49,834 nucleotides of DNA, from positions 1 through 49,834 of IMG/VR virus record IMGVR_UViG_3300017917_002384; one strand, 5' to 3'. How positions within the stretch are numbered: position 1 is the stretch's first letter; each line of letters opens with the position of its first letter. This DNA is from a virus. The notes under the pieces are model-generated. The model had not been told where the DNA came from. It was given only the letters and a program-made list of their open reading frames with translations, and did no database searches. The position numbers and the translations under genes were made by a program. Of the stretch, positions 1-7,596 are shown piece after piece.

Positions 1-1
1 T

Positions 2-196
2 GCCATAGAATATGATGCATCTGATATGAAAGTGGATAGTTATGTGCAATTCAGCGCAAAACAAGATTTATATAGACTCAAGTGGATCATAGATGATGCA
101 CTTAAAAGATGCCCGACCTTTAGTATCGAATCAGATTGGCTAAAGGAAGAAGAACAGAAAAAAATTATAAAAATACTGTCAAATGATATTCAATAA
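2..196 (+). CDS. Conserved phage protein, 3' part only
   Basis: An open frame enters from the left edge with no start in the window and gives 64 residues before TAA. The peptide is charged and probably helical (Tyr/Gln/Lys-rich centre, Glu/Lys-rich end). It reminds me of a small protein common in marine T4-like phages, but I know no function for it. Its stop overlaps the next start by 14 nt, so the two are probably cotranscribed. Confidence 0.6.
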   Translation, partial: AIEYDASDMKVDSYVQFSAKQDLYRLKWIIDDALKRCPTFSIESDWLKEEEQKKIIKILSNDIQ

Positions 197-638
197 AATT
201 AAAGAACTACAAGAAAAAAGAGTTGGCATAGTATTTTCTTCTTTCGACTTGCTACACGCCGGACACATTGCTATGTTGTCTGAAGCAAAGAAGCACTGCG
301 ACTATCTTATTGCTGCACTACAAACAGATCCAACAATAGACCGTCCAGACACCAAGAACAAACCAGTTCAAAGTATTGTAGAACGCCAGATACAATTACA
401 AGCTGTTCGTTATGTGGACGAAATTGTTGTCTATGAAACTGAAAAAGATCTAGAAGATATCTTGCTCACACTTCCTATCAATGTGCGTATTCTAGGTGTT
501 GAATATCAAGACAAAGAATTTACGGGCAAAGAAATCTGCTACAAGAGAAACATTGACCTTGTCTATAACGGCCGGGATCATAGTTTCAGTTCTAGTAATC
601 TACGCAAAAGAGTTGCAGAAGCAGAGAAGAAGCGATAA
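183..638 (+). CDS. HxGH-family nucleotidyltransferase (cytidylyltransferase-like)
   Basis: A 151-aa single-domain protein. Residues 14-40 carry the family signature: a beta strand ending FSSFDLLHAGH, whose H-A-G-H binds the nucleotide triphosphate. Near the C-terminus SSSNLRKR matches the family's second nucleotide-binding motif (S-S/T-x-x-L-R). Members transfer CMP or AMP to small phosphorylated substrates such as glycerol 3-phosphate or sugar phosphates; the substrate cannot be read from the sequence. It could supply an activated precursor for surface or DNA modification. The start has no obvious Shine-Dalgarno but overlaps the preceding gene, which suggests coupling. Confidence 0.75.
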   Translation: MIFNKIKELQEKRVGIVFSSFDLLHAGHIAMLSEAKKHCDYLIAALQTDPTIDRPDTKNKPVQSIVERQIQLQAVRYVDEIVVYETEKDLEDILLTLPINVRILGVEYQDKEFTGKEICYKRNIDLVYNGRDHSFSSSNLRKRVAEAEKKR

Positions 639-641
639 ACT

Positions 642-791
642 ATGAAATGCAATATATGTAGACAACAAATACATCATTCTTGTGATTTTAATCAAGGAAG
701 ATGTCCGCACCGAGCACCATTGCTTGATGTTTACAAATTGTGGTCTCGGATTAAGAGATGGTTAAAATTTACGTTTATATTAAGGAAATAA
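642..791 (+). CDS. Small Cys/His-rich protein
   Basis: A 49-aa ORF three bases after the upstream stop. Its N-terminal half holds CxxC, HH, C and C-x-H (C3, C6, H11/H12, C14, C21, H23), a plausible zinc-binding knuckle, followed by a basic Trp-containing helix (KLWSRIKRWLKF). Similar tiny CxxC proteins are common in T4-like marine phages. Function unknown. Confidence 0.65.
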   Translation: MKCNICRQQIHHSCDFNQGRCPHRAPLLDVYKLWSRIKRWLKFTFILRK

Positions 792-792
792 C

Positions 793-921
793 ATGATTGG
801 TTTTATTGTAGGCCTATTCGTAGGATGCATGATCGGCGTTTTCGCCATGTGCATGTTTATGGTATCTGGCAAAGCAGACGAGAGAGCAGAAGAAATGCGT
901 AGAAAGGTAGAAACTGAATGA
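793..921 (+). CDS. Small single-pass membrane protein
   Basis: 42 aa: a Gly/Phe/Val/Met-rich transmembrane helix (about residues 2-24) followed by a charged cytoplasmic-type tail (KADERAEEMRRKVE). It sits one base after the upstream stop and overlaps the clamp-loader start by ATGA, so it belongs to the same operon. Unknown function; it resembles the many tiny membrane peptides phages make early. Confidence 0.6.
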   Translation: MIGFIVGLFVGCMIGVFAMCMFMVSGKADERAEEMRRKVETE

Positions 922-1841
922 AAGAATTGTGGACAGAAAAATATAGACCTAATAAAATTGAAGAATACGTATTCCGAGATTCTTCACAGCGCAAGCAAGT
1001 TGAATCTTGGGTAAAAGAGAAGAGCATTCCCCACTTGTTATTCAGTGGTGCTGCTGGCATCGGAAAAACTACACTTGCTAAAGTTCTACTGAACGAGATG
1101 GGTATTGAAAAATATGATATCCTAGAAATCAACGCAAGTAGAGAAAATAATGTTGAAACTGTGCGAGATAAAATTATCAATTTCGTACAAATGATTCCGT
1201 TTGGTCCGTTCAAAGTTGTTCTATTAGATGAGGCAGACTATTTGACTCCAAATGCTCAAGCAATCCTTCGTGGTGTTATGGAAACCTATTCTAGCACTAG
1301 CAGATTCATATTGACTTGTAACTATCCTAACAGAATCATTCCTGCCCTGCATAGTCGATGCCAAGGGTTTCATATTGAAAAAACTGATCAAACTGAATTT
1401 ACAGCCAGAGTAGCTACTATATTGGTAACAGAGAATGTAGAATTTGATTTAGACACCCTAGATACGTATGTCAAATCTACATACCCAGATTTAAGAAAAT
1501 GTATTAATCTGATTCAACAAAACGTTACTGAAGATCTCGCCCTTGCTCCCCCTGCTATCGGGGACAGCGACGGTGCCGACTATAAAATCTCAATGGTCGA
1601 ACTGTTTAAGAAAGGTAAGATCCAGGAAGCTAGAAAACTTTTATGTAGCAAAGCACGTCCTGAAGAAATGGAAGACATTTATAGATGGATGTATGATAAC
1701 CTCGATCTGTTCGGCGACACTGACGAAACAAAAGATCAAGCACTATTGATTATTAAACAGGGGCTTGTGGATCACGTTATCTGTGCAGACAGTGAAATAA
1801 ACTTAGCTGCTACACTTTGCAAATTAGCTAGATTAAAATAA
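918..1841 (+). CDS. 44: Clamp loader ATPase subunit (T4 gp44-like)
   Basis: A 307-aa AAA+ protein of the RFC small-subunit/T4 gp44 family (T4 gp44 is 319 aa). Walker A GAAGIGKT is at residues 44-51, Walker B VVLLDEAD at 100-107, and the SRC clamp-loader signature at 146-148. The N-terminal WTEKYRP box is also typical. In T4, gp44 with gp62 uses ATP to open gp45 and load it on primed DNA for gp43. The gp62 partner is not next to it or elsewhere in the window, whereas T4 has 45-44-62 together; clamp and polymerase lie 17-20 kb downstream. The gene ends at a strong bidirectional terminator. Confidence 0.93.
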   Translation: MKELWTEKYRPNKIEEYVFRDSSQRKQVESWVKEKSIPHLLFSGAAGIGKTTLAKVLLNEMGIEKYDILEINASRENNVETVRDKIINFVQMIPFGPFKVVLLDEADYLTPNAQAILRGVMETYSSTSRFILTCNYPNRIIPALHSRCQGFHIEKTDQTEFTARVATILVTENVEFDLDTLDTYVKSTYPDLRKCINLIQQNVTEDLALAPPAIGDSDGADYKISMVELFKKGKIQEARKLLCSKARPEEMEDIYRWMYDNLDLFGDTDETKDQALLIIKQGLVDHVICADSEINLAATLCKLARLK

Positions 1842-1842
1842 G

Positions 1843-1886
1843 TAAATCGGACAGCGGTGGAGCAGGTTGATCTGCTGTCCGATTTA
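1843..1886. terminator. Bidirectional intrinsic terminator between gp44 and phoH
   Basis: Perfect 13-bp inverted repeat TAAATCGGACAGC / GCTGTCCGATTTA (1843-1855 and 1874-1886) around an 18-nt loop. A-rich and T-rich flanks let it work on both strands, as expected between convergent genes. A smaller nested pairing AGCAG/CTGCT (1861-1865/1872-1876) could extend the hairpin. Confidence 0.85.
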
Positions 1887-1891
1887 TACCC

Positions 1892-2647
1892 TCAATCTTC
1901 TTCTTTATATATCTGCAGGACTTCCTTAACAACAGGATGACGTTCGATGTCCTTTGTACCGAACTCTGCCATAGCAATCATACGATAATCACCTCCTTGG
2001 CCGTATAAATTGCAGAATTCTAGCAACCCATTTTCTGTGGGTCTGTCAGCCTGATTCAAATCTCCAGTAACAACCATTCGGCTGTTATCTCCTATCCGCG
2101 TTAGCAGCATCTTCATCTGTGAGGGTGTGGCATTTTGCATTTCGTCAGCGACAATGAATGCATTCTTAAACGTGCGTCCTCGCATATATGCCAATGGACT
2201 GATCTCTATTGCTCCATCTTCTAGCATACTAGCAATTTCCCTTGGGTGATAGTATTCTTCAAAGACATCAAAAATAGGCCGTGTCCACGGAGCCATTTTG
2301 GCGTTTAAGTCTCCTGGAAGAAACCCGTGCTCTTCATCCACACTGACTGCTGGTCGAGTAACTACTATTTTCTTAATAGCACCCTCCTTAAATAGCTTTA
2401 TAGCCATTTTTACAGCCAGCATAGTTTTACCGGTTCCCGCGGGACCAATGGCAAAAACTATGCATTTTTTTGGGTTTTTAAGCAGTTCTAAATACTGCTC
2501 TTGAGACAAGTTCCTAGGAACTATGCTGACTTGCTGGTTTCGCTTCATGTATTGCTTGATTGGAATCAAGTTACTTTCAGCGTTTTTTTGGAATCTCGGG
2601 TCTTTTTCTACTGAAAAATCCCGCTCTCTTCTTTTGGCTCTAGGCAA
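1892..2647 (-). CDS. phoH: PhoH-like ATPase
   Basis: A PhoH-family P-loop protein, 251 aa from the preferred start. Walker A GPAGTGKT is at residues 68-75, Walker B-like FIVADEMQN at 164-172, and GDLNQ at 195-199. PhoH is widespread in marine phages; its biochemical role in infection is unsettled (predicted ATPase/helicase-like, phosphate-regulated in E. coli). It is the only leftward gene in the first 37 kb. I chose a TTG start at 2645-2647 because a perfect AGGAGGT Shine-Dalgarno (2652-2658, minus strand) lies 5 nt upstream. The frame opens 11 codons earlier at another TTG (2680) with no ribosome site. A 15-nt near-palindrome, TGATCAT-A-ATGATCA (2658-2672), abuts the Shine-Dalgarno and may be an operator or small hairpin. 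Confidence 0.9.
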   Translation of the reverse strand: MPRAKRRERDFSVEKDPRFQKNAESNLIPIKQYMKRNQQVSIVPRNLSQEQYLELLKNPKKCIVFAIGPAGTGKTMLAVKMAIKLFKEGAIKKIVVTRPAVSVDEEHGFLPGDLNAKMAPWTRPIFDVFEEYYHPREIASMLEDGAIEISPLAYMRGRTFKNAFIVADEMQNATPSQMKMLLTRIGDNSRMVVTGDLNQADRPTENGLLEFCNLYGQGGDYRMIAMAEFGTKDIERHPVVKEVLQIYKEED

Positions 2648-2756
2648 TTTTACCTCCTGATCATAATGATCAACCTGCAAAGTATTTAAGAGTAACTCAA
2701 AAATACCAGCTGAAATACACCGAAAATCCGTTCAACTGATTTAATTGCCCTGCAAG

Positions 2757-2764
2757 GATAAATA
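2757..2764 (+). promoter_or_regulatory. T4-type late promoter octamer GATAAATA
   Basis: Matches seven of eight bases of the T4 late promoter TATAAATA (read by host core polymerase with gp55/gp33 and the gp45 clamp). It sits 19 nt before the ATG at 2784, in the divergent gap next to phoH. It probably starts the late operon that includes lysis. Confidence 0.6.
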
Positions 2765-2783
2765 TTCTATAAAGAGAATACCT

Positions 2784-3317
2784 ATGCACGATATAGTCGA
2801 CGTTATTAAGAACTTACAAACACTCAGTGAAAATAACTCAGCATTCAAAGTATTGAAAGACTTTGAACGAGTCCTTGACGAGTTAGATATCTATGTGTTT
2901 AAGAACTGGGAAGATGGTGAAATCATAGAAGGTCCAGATGTTAATCGATACACTGTTACTGTCAAGTTAATGTGGGATCGAAAGAACATGCCAGATCCCA
3001 ACGGTGGTAAACGATTAGTAGATTACGGTTGCCAGGTCATTTACGAAAAAAGCGACATCCTTCTTCCTAGAAAAATTAAAGACCCAGACGACTTTAGACC
3101 TGGGACAAAGAAGGGAAAAATAGACGCACACCCAATTTGGACTGTAACTATCACTATGCCCAAAAAGCTAATGCAAGATGTCTATGTAGGTAAGGAAAAT
3201 AAAGAAAATAACCGAATGGCAGAATTGATGAAGTACAGCAAAAACGACATCGACGTAGAAAATGCAGCTCAGGAGGCTCCAGAAAATGCAGAAGAATTAC
3301 CAGGCACCGAAGCGTAA
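2784..3317 (+). CDS. Unknown phage protein, late operon
   Basis: 177 aa from the ATG at 2784. An in-frame ATG at 2745 is rejected because the late-promoter octamer (2757-2764) lies downstream of it; a purine-rich AAAGAGAA precedes 2784. The protein has a helical N-terminus, a mixed beta core with a Pro/Gly-rich loop around the middle, and an acidic Ala/Glu-rich C-terminal tail. I do not recognise a domain. Position at the head of a late, lysis-containing operon suggests a structural or assembly role, which is inference only. Confidence 0.7.
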   Translation: MHDIVDVIKNLQTLSENNSAFKVLKDFERVLDELDIYVFKNWEDGEIIEGPDVNRYTVTVKLMWDRKNMPDPNGGKRLVDYGCQVIYEKSDILLPRKIKDPDDFRPGTKKGKIDAHPIWTVTITMPKKLMQDVYVGKENKENNRMAELMKYSKNDIDVENAAQEAPENAEELPGTEA

Positions 3318-4050
3318 TATTTCTGAAGGATTACGATATGGTGATCTAGAAGATTACGTCTCGGAAGTTTTTACAGTAGATAGATACAAAAGCAAGATGG
3401 GGAACGACAGTGACGTTGTCGTACTTAGTTTCAAGGTTAAAGAAAGATACCCTGCAATAGATATGATGGAATTTATTGAAAAGGGCTACGACTTCATCCT
3501 CGATGCAGATATGAGTTCAGGTGAAGAAGCAGATGGTAAGTACCAAGTTTTTGTAGAAATCGAACGAACTCCCGAATTACCTAAACAACTATCAGAGTTA
3601 TTGGGCGGAGTCGGCCAACTATGCAAACTAAAAGATTGGAAGTTTCGTTATCAAAGTGATCCGGCAATTGTGGAGTTCAATGAAGAGACTGTATCTAAAA
3701 ATATCCCAATGACTGTCGAAGCGTACTCTGCCAAGCTAGTCTCAATTAAGGAAGCAGACATTAAAGAATTCTTTGATAAAGGTTCTGCAGATATCTCATT
3801 AGATGAAAATAACACCTTAACATTTAGCCGACCATACGCAAGCCCAGTACAGGCGAAATTTGTTGCAATCGGCGACTACGATAAGGTCAAGGAGCTAGTG
3901 CCAGGAAAACTAAGTTTAGACGAAGCTAGCCAAAGTCAAATGTTCTTCTTAACCAAATATTTAGGCGATTACGAAATTAATAAAATCGAAAATAAGTTTT
4001 TAATACGAAACGAAGATCGTGCAGTAATTATCGAAAAGGATAGGTGGTAA
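3286..4050 (+). CDS. Unknown phage protein
   Basis: 254 aa from the ATG at 3286, chosen because a perfect AGGAGG (3271-3276) lies 9 nt upstream; the earlier in-frame ATG at 3262 precedes that site. It overlaps the previous gene by 32 nt. The predicted product is soluble, alpha/beta and acidic, with no recognisable catalytic motif. Two similar-looking halves (about residues 20-110 and 140-230, each ending in a hydrophobic strand) hint at a repeated fold, but this is weak. The next gene starts one base after the stop. Confidence 0.7.
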   Translation: MQKNYQAPKRNISEGLRYGDLEDYVSEVFTVDRYKSKMGNDSDVVVLSFKVKERYPAIDMMEFIEKGYDFILDADMSSGEEADGKYQVFVEIERTPELPKQLSELLGGVGQLCKLKDWKFRYQSDPAIVEFNEETVSKNIPMTVEAYSAKLVSIKEADIKEFFDKGSADISLDENNTLTFSRPYASPVQAKFVAIGDYDKVKELVPGKLSLDEASQSQMFFLTKYLGDYEINKIENKFLIRNEDRAVIIEKDRW

Positions 4051-4051
4051 T

Positions 4052-4513
4052 ATGTGGCAAATTACTTGGATGTTGAGCTTCATTCCCGAATGGCTGTGGA
4101 TATTACTTTTAGTTGCCGGAGCTGTTTCATATTTGATATCTAGGTTCTTCGCAAGTTACGCTCTACCTATGAAAATAGCAGGTGTACTCCTTGTCGTACT
4201 AAGTCTTTGGTCACTTGGTGCTGCAAGCAACGAAGAAAAGTGGCAAGCTAGAATAACAGAACTAGAACAGAAACTTAAAGTAGCTGAAGAAGAAAGCAAA
4301 AAAATAAACTCTGATGTAGTCGAAAAAGTAGTCACAAAAACTAAAGTCATCCAAGGAAAGACTAAAACAATTGTGGAGTACGTTGATAAAGAGGTCGTTA
4401 AAGATAAAGAAGTAATAAAGTATATCGAACAATGTCCAGTCCCAACTGCAATTATAGATGCACACAACAGCGCCGCAACTCTAAATAAATCAGCAGAAGG
4501 AGCAGCCAAATGA
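4052..4513 (+). CDS. Putative inner-membrane spanin (Rz-like)
   Basis: 153 aa: two hydrophobic segments (about residues 7-31 and 38-57), then a long Lys/Glu-rich helical or coiled-coil stretch (about 60-130) and a short tail with one Cys. It overlaps a lipoprotein gene by ATGA, followed by an endolysin, the usual Rz/Rz1/lysin arrangement. I-spanins span the inner membrane and reach a lipoprotein partner to fuse the membranes at lysis. Classical Rz has one N-terminal segment; with two, the N-terminus must be periplasmic for the coil to face the periplasm. The call rests mostly on context. Confidence 0.65.
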   Translation: MWQITWMLSFIPEWLWILLLVAGAVSYLISRFFASYALPMKIAGVLLVVLSLWSLGAASNEEKWQARITELEQKLKVAEEESKKINSDVVEKVVTKTKVIQGKTKTIVEYVDKEVVKDKEVIKYIEQCPVPTAIIDAHNSAATLNKSAEGAAK

Positions 4514-4782
4514 GATACGTGGCACTAAGTCTCGCACTATTTTTATCTGCTTGCTCAACGGTTGTACCGGTTAAGCAAAAATTTCCAGATGCACCCGGGG
4601 AACTATTAGAGCAATGTCCACCACTACATACTATCGAGTCCGGAAAAACGTCAATTACTGACATGCTAAAAGTCGTAGTATCAAATTACGGATTATATTA
4701 CGAGTGTGCAGTCAAACAAGAAGGGTGGACTAACTGGTATGATCTTCAAAAAAAGAACTTTGATAAGGCTAATGAAAAATGA
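4510..4782 (+). CDS. Outer-membrane lipoprotein spanin (Rz1-like)
   Basis: 90 aa. A lipoprotein signal peptide ends in lipobox LSAC with the lipidated Cys at residue 15, then a Pro-containing linker and a short helix with two more Cys. It overlaps both the upstream i-spanin gene and the downstream endolysin gene by 4 nt (ATGA). O-spanins are tethered to the inner leaflet of the outer membrane and pair with the i-spanin. This gene is the best evidence that the host has an outer membrane. Confidence 0.75.
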   Translation: MRYVALSLALFLSACSTVVPVKQKFPDAPGELLEQCPPLHTIESGKTSITDMLKVVVSNYGLYYECAVKQEGWTNWYDLQKKNFDKANEK

Positions 4783-5414
4783 GTAAGTGTATCCTAACTA
4801 AAGAACAACTAGCAGAATTGCTGCCAGGAAACCCGTACATTGACTATTGGTACAGTGCACTAGAACAACTATTGCCAGATTATGATATCAATACCCCAAG
4901 GCGTGTTGCTGCATTTATTGCGCAGTGTGCACACGAAAGCGGAAACTTTAGGATCCTTAAAGAGAATCTAAATTATCGAGCAGCATCTCTTCGAAAAATA
5001 TTTCCCAAATATTTTCCAACAGATGCACTCGCTGCACAATATGCATCTTTACCTAACAAACAGCAAGCCATCGCTAACCGAGTATACGGTGGACGTATGG
5101 GCAATGGTCCAGAAGAATCTGGTGACGGTTATCGCTATTGTGGCCGTGGCCTAATTCAGCTAACTGGTAAAAATAACTACGAAGAGTTTGCAATGAGTAT
5201 TGAGACTCCTGTAGAAGAGATTCCTGAATATTTGGAAACCTTTGAAGGAGCCACACAAAGCGCCTGCTGGTTCTGGGAAACAAATAACCTAAACAAGTGG
5301 GCGGACGCCGGGGATATCAAAGAACTTACTCGTAGAATTAACGGCGGATACATTGGATTAGAAGATCGAATCAAGCACTACAATCATGCACTACATGTAT
5401 TAGGTGCACACTAA
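4779..5414 (+). CDS. GH19 chitinase-like endolysin
   Basis: 211 aa, one glycoside hydrolase family 19 domain. The signature is the catalytic Glu in CAHESGNFR (about residues 49-57), then the ANRVYGGRMGNG and GYRYCGRGLIQLTGKNNY motifs that line the cleft. Phage GH19 enzymes of this size cut peptidoglycan at lysis. No signal peptide is present, so export would depend on a holin; a holin-like gene follows. Confidence 0.9.
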   Translation: MSKCILTKEQLAELLPGNPYIDYWYSALEQLLPDYDINTPRRVAAFIAQCAHESGNFRILKENLNYRAASLRKIFPKYFPTDALAAQYASLPNKQQAIANRVYGGRMGNGPEESGDGYRYCGRGLIQLTGKNNYEEFAMSIETPVEEIPEYLETFEGATQSACWFWETNNLNKWADAGDIKELTRRINGGYIGLEDRIKHYNHALHVLGAH

Positions 5415-5433
5415 ATTACAACAAGGAGCGAAC

Positions 5434-5970
5434 ATGACATCAGCAAAAGACTATGCTAAAATGAGCGATAGTGAAAAGAAAAAAGAAGACTGGATGAATA
5501 GTAAATGGCGTCCAATGATGGGGTGGACATACATGCTAACCTGCATTGCAGACTTTGTTATATTCCCGATTTTATGGAGTTTAGTGCAAGCTCTAGGAAA
5601 TGGGGGGCAAGTCAATATGCAATGGCAACCTATTACATTACAAGGTGCAGGCCTATTCCATATTGCTATGGGTGCTGTGCTAGGTATTGCTGCTTATGGA
5701 CGCACACAAGAAAAGATGAATGGAGCAAACAATGGCGGACTACAATTGCCAGCAAACGTCGGAACAACATATACACCACCAGCAGCAGTCGCACAGCCTG
5801 CACCGTCTAATTTTGGCGCACCAGCTGCCACACCCGCTGCCCAGACATTCGGACAGCCGGCAGCAATGGGAGGCGGATTTAGCGGTGGAAGCTCATTTGG
5901 TGCAGCACCGACATTTACATCGAAAAGCGGAAAGCCTGGACCAGTACAACCAGAGCAACCAGAAATTTAA
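5434..5970 (+). CDS. Holin-like membrane protein with Ala/Gly/Pro/Gln-rich tail
   Basis: 178 aa from the ATG at 5434 (AAGGAG at 5423-5428). An earlier in-frame start at 5404 lies inside the endolysin gene and lacks a ribosome site. The basic N-terminus and W-R-P-M-M-G-W lead into a hydrophobic helix (about 30-50); a second helix follows near 70-90. This resembles the three-TM holin family used for endolysin or gene-transfer-agent release. The remaining 80 residues are low-complexity Ala/Gly/Pro/Gln/Phe repeats, unusual for a holin. Context (directly after the endolysin) supports the lysis role. Confidence 0.65.
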   Translation: MTSAKDYAKMSDSEKKKEDWMNSKWRPMMGWTYMLTCIADFVIFPILWSLVQALGNGGQVNMQWQPITLQGAGLFHIAMGAVLGIAAYGRTQEKMNGANNGGLQLPANVGTTYTPPAAVAQPAPSNFGAPAATPAAQTFGQPAAMGGGFSGGSSFGAAPTFTSKSGKPGPVQPEQPEI

Positions 5971-6000
5971 TATTAAGTAACACATTTCAAAGGAATTAAT

Positions 6001-6207
6001 ATGAAAAAATTAGTAGCATTAGTAACACTTTTTGCTGCATCTGCTGCATTTGCTGAACCGGAAATCAAGGAAGTTTGCAAAGATAAAACCGACAAAGCTG
6101 GCAAGGTAGTCATGAATAAAGAAGGCAAGCCAGTACAGGTATGTAAGAAGATCAAAGTTCACAAAAAACTAGAGGGAACTAAGATTGAAGATGCCAAGAA
6201 AAAGTAA
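6001..6207 (+). CDS. Small secreted basic protein
   Basis: 68 aa with a clear Sec signal peptide: a KK start, hydrophobic core and predicted cleavage after A-F-A (about residue 18). The mature part is about 50 residues, Lys-rich, with two Cys about 20 residues apart that could form a disulfide in the periplasm. AAGGA lies just upstream of the ATG. It is the last gene of the lysis operon and is followed by the 6225-6257 terminator. I do not recognise a family; a periplasmic helper of lysis or superinfection control is only a guess. Confidence 0.65.
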   Translation: MKKLVALVTLFAASAAFAEPEIKEVCKDKTDKAGKVVMNKEGKPVQVCKKIKVHKKLEGTKIEDAKKK

Positions 6208-6213
6208 TATCAT

Positions 6214-6242
6214 TTGACATACACAAAAAGGTATAGTATAAT
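6214..6242 (+). promoter_or_regulatory. Perfect sigma70 promoter for the DnaJ-PDF-ClpA operon
   Basis: TTGACA (6214-6219), exactly 17 bp, then TATAAT (6237-6242): full consensus at both boxes. Transcription should start near 6249, only about 14 nt before the ATG at 6263, giving a very short leader without a Shine-Dalgarno. The -10 box lies in the loop and inner stem of the 6225-6257 terminator hairpin. Confidence 0.9.
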
Positions 6243-6257
6243 CTACTATACCTTTTT
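6225..6257. terminator. Terminator hairpin overlapping the dnaJ promoter
   Basis: Perfect 14-bp inverted repeat AAAAAGGTATAGTA / TACTATACCTTTTT (6225-6238 and 6244-6257) with a 5-nt loop TAATC; the right arm ends in five T. It would end readthrough from the lysis operon. RNA started at the overlapping promoter lacks the left arm and cannot form it. Confidence 0.75.
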
Positions 6258-6262
6258 CTATT

Positions 6263-7093
6263 ATGACAGACCATTACACTACACTAGGTGTTGCAAAAAA
6301 TGCAACGGCAGACGAGATCAAAAAAGCATACCGAAAGCTAGCCAGTCAACACCATCCAGATAAGGGCGGAAATAAGGAAAAGTTTCAAGAAATACAGGCA
6401 GCGTATGCTGTACTGTCTGACGAACAAAAACGTGCAGAATACGATAATCCAAGTCCAAAATTTAATTTTGGTGGACAATATGACGGAATGCCACCAAACT
6501 TCGAAGATATTTTTTCGCAAGCATTTGGTAACGGATTCGGTGATATTTTTGGAAGGGCACGGCCGCAACCTGTTCGCAACAGAGCTATTAGTCTGCAAAC
6601 TGACATAACTCTTGAAGAAGCATTTTCTGGCAAAGAGTTAATCGCAAATATCCACCTCCCATCTGGAAGAGAACAAATTCTTGAAATAAAAATACCACCA
6701 GGTGTTAGGGATGGTACAGTACTTCGATTATCAGGAATGGGCGATGACCGCATAACATCTGCTCCAAGAGGTGATATACATTTAACTATTAGAATCATAC
6801 CACATGCCGTGTATCAAAGAAACGGTGATGATTTAATTAGACAATTGGACATTACTTGTCTGGAAGCAATGATAGGATGCACAAAACAATTCGACACTAT
6901 AGATGGAAAAACTCTTGAAATTAATATACCTGCCGGAACACAACATTCTCAAATAATGAATGTTCATGGTTACGGTATGGTACGACAGGAGGACCCTAGA
7001 ATGAGAGGACGACTATTACTAAGCATCAATATTTCTATACCAACGAACTTAACTGAAGAACAAAAAAATACTATTCGAAGTCTTATTTCTTAA
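6263..7093 (+). CDS. DnaJ/CbpA-like J-domain co-chaperone
   Basis: 276 aa. The J domain is residues 1-62 with the HPD loop at 31-33, needed to stimulate DnaK ATPase. A short Gly/Phe-rich linker follows (about 68-100), then two DnaJ C-terminal substrate-binding domains. There is no CxxCxGxG zinc-finger region, so it is a class B (CbpA-type) J-protein. It probably recruits host DnaK. It heads an operon with peptide deformylase and a ClpA-like unfoldase. The leader from the consensus promoter has no ribosome site, so initiation may be leaderless-like. Confidence 0.9.
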   Translation: MTDHYTTLGVAKNATADEIKKAYRKLASQHHPDKGGNKEKFQEIQAAYAVLSDEQKRAEYDNPSPKFNFGGQYDGMPPNFEDIFSQAFGNGFGDIFGRARPQPVRNRAISLQTDITLEEAFSGKELIANIHLPSGREQILEIKIPPGVRDGTVLRLSGMGDDRITSAPRGDIHLTIRIIPHAVYQRNGDDLIRQLDITCLEAMIGCTKQFDTIDGKTLEINIPAGTQHSQIMNVHGYGMVRQEDPRMRGRLLLSINISIPTNLTEEQKNTIRSLIS

Positions 7094-7101
7094 ATATCAT
7101 T

Positions 7102-7596
7102 ATGAAACTTATTAAATTCCCAGACCCAATCTTAAAAGAGCAAATGCCCGATTTTGATTTCGAAAATCCATTAATGGATCCAAAAGAGCTAGAGAAAGCC
7201 ATGCTAGAAGCAATGTACGAGCATAATGGCATAGGACTATCAGCAAACCAAGTGGGCATCAGAGCCCGAGTATTTGTAATTGGACATAAAGACAGTCCGG
7301 AAGCAAGCAGAGCATTTTTTAACCCAATCATTGTAGCAAGTACTGATAAAGTACACGATTTAGAGGAGGGCTGCTTGAGCTTTCCTGGAATCTATGTTAA
7401 AATAAAACGTCCTAGTGCAATTAAGGCACGTTGGCAAAATAGTTCCGGTGAATGGGAAGAATCTGAATTCGAAGGTTATGCATGTAAGTGCTTTCTACAC
7501 GAGTTCGATCACTTGGAAGGTATTACTTACCAAGACAGGGTTAGCCCACTTAAATGGTCACTATCTATCAAAAAAGCAAAAAGAGGAAAACATTAA
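7102..7596 (+). CDS. def: Peptide deformylase
   Basis: 164 aa with all three PDF motifs: GIGLSANQ (residues 43-50), EGCLS (89-93; metal ligand C91) and HEFDHLEG (133-140; ligands H133 and H137, catalytic E134). It removes the N-formyl group from nascent proteins in a metal-dependent reaction. Phage PDFs, known from cyanophages, are often shorter than bacterial ones; this one is near full length. Its stop overlaps the ClpA start (TAATG). Confidence 0.95.
   Translation: MKLIKFPDPILKEQMPDFDFENPLMDPKELEKAMLEAMYEHNGIGLSANQVGIRARVFVIGHKDSPEASRAFFNPIIVASTDKVHDLEEGCLSFPGIYVKIKRPSAIKARWQNSSGEWEESEFEGYACKCFLHEFDHLEGITYQDRVSPLKWSLSIKKAKRGKH

Noticed and set aside
857-1213. Leftward 118-aa ORF opposite the clamp loader gene
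   Set aside because: It lies wholly antisense to a clear gp44 gene, and its Ser/Leu/Phe-rich translation is typical of a shadow frame.
2745-2783. Earlier in-frame ATG of the 2784 gene
   Set aside because: A late promoter octamer at 2757-2764 lies downstream of it, and no ribosome site precedes it.
3262-3285. Earlier in-frame ATG of the 3286 gene
   Set aside because: AGGAGG at 3271-3276 is correctly spaced only for the ATG at 3286.
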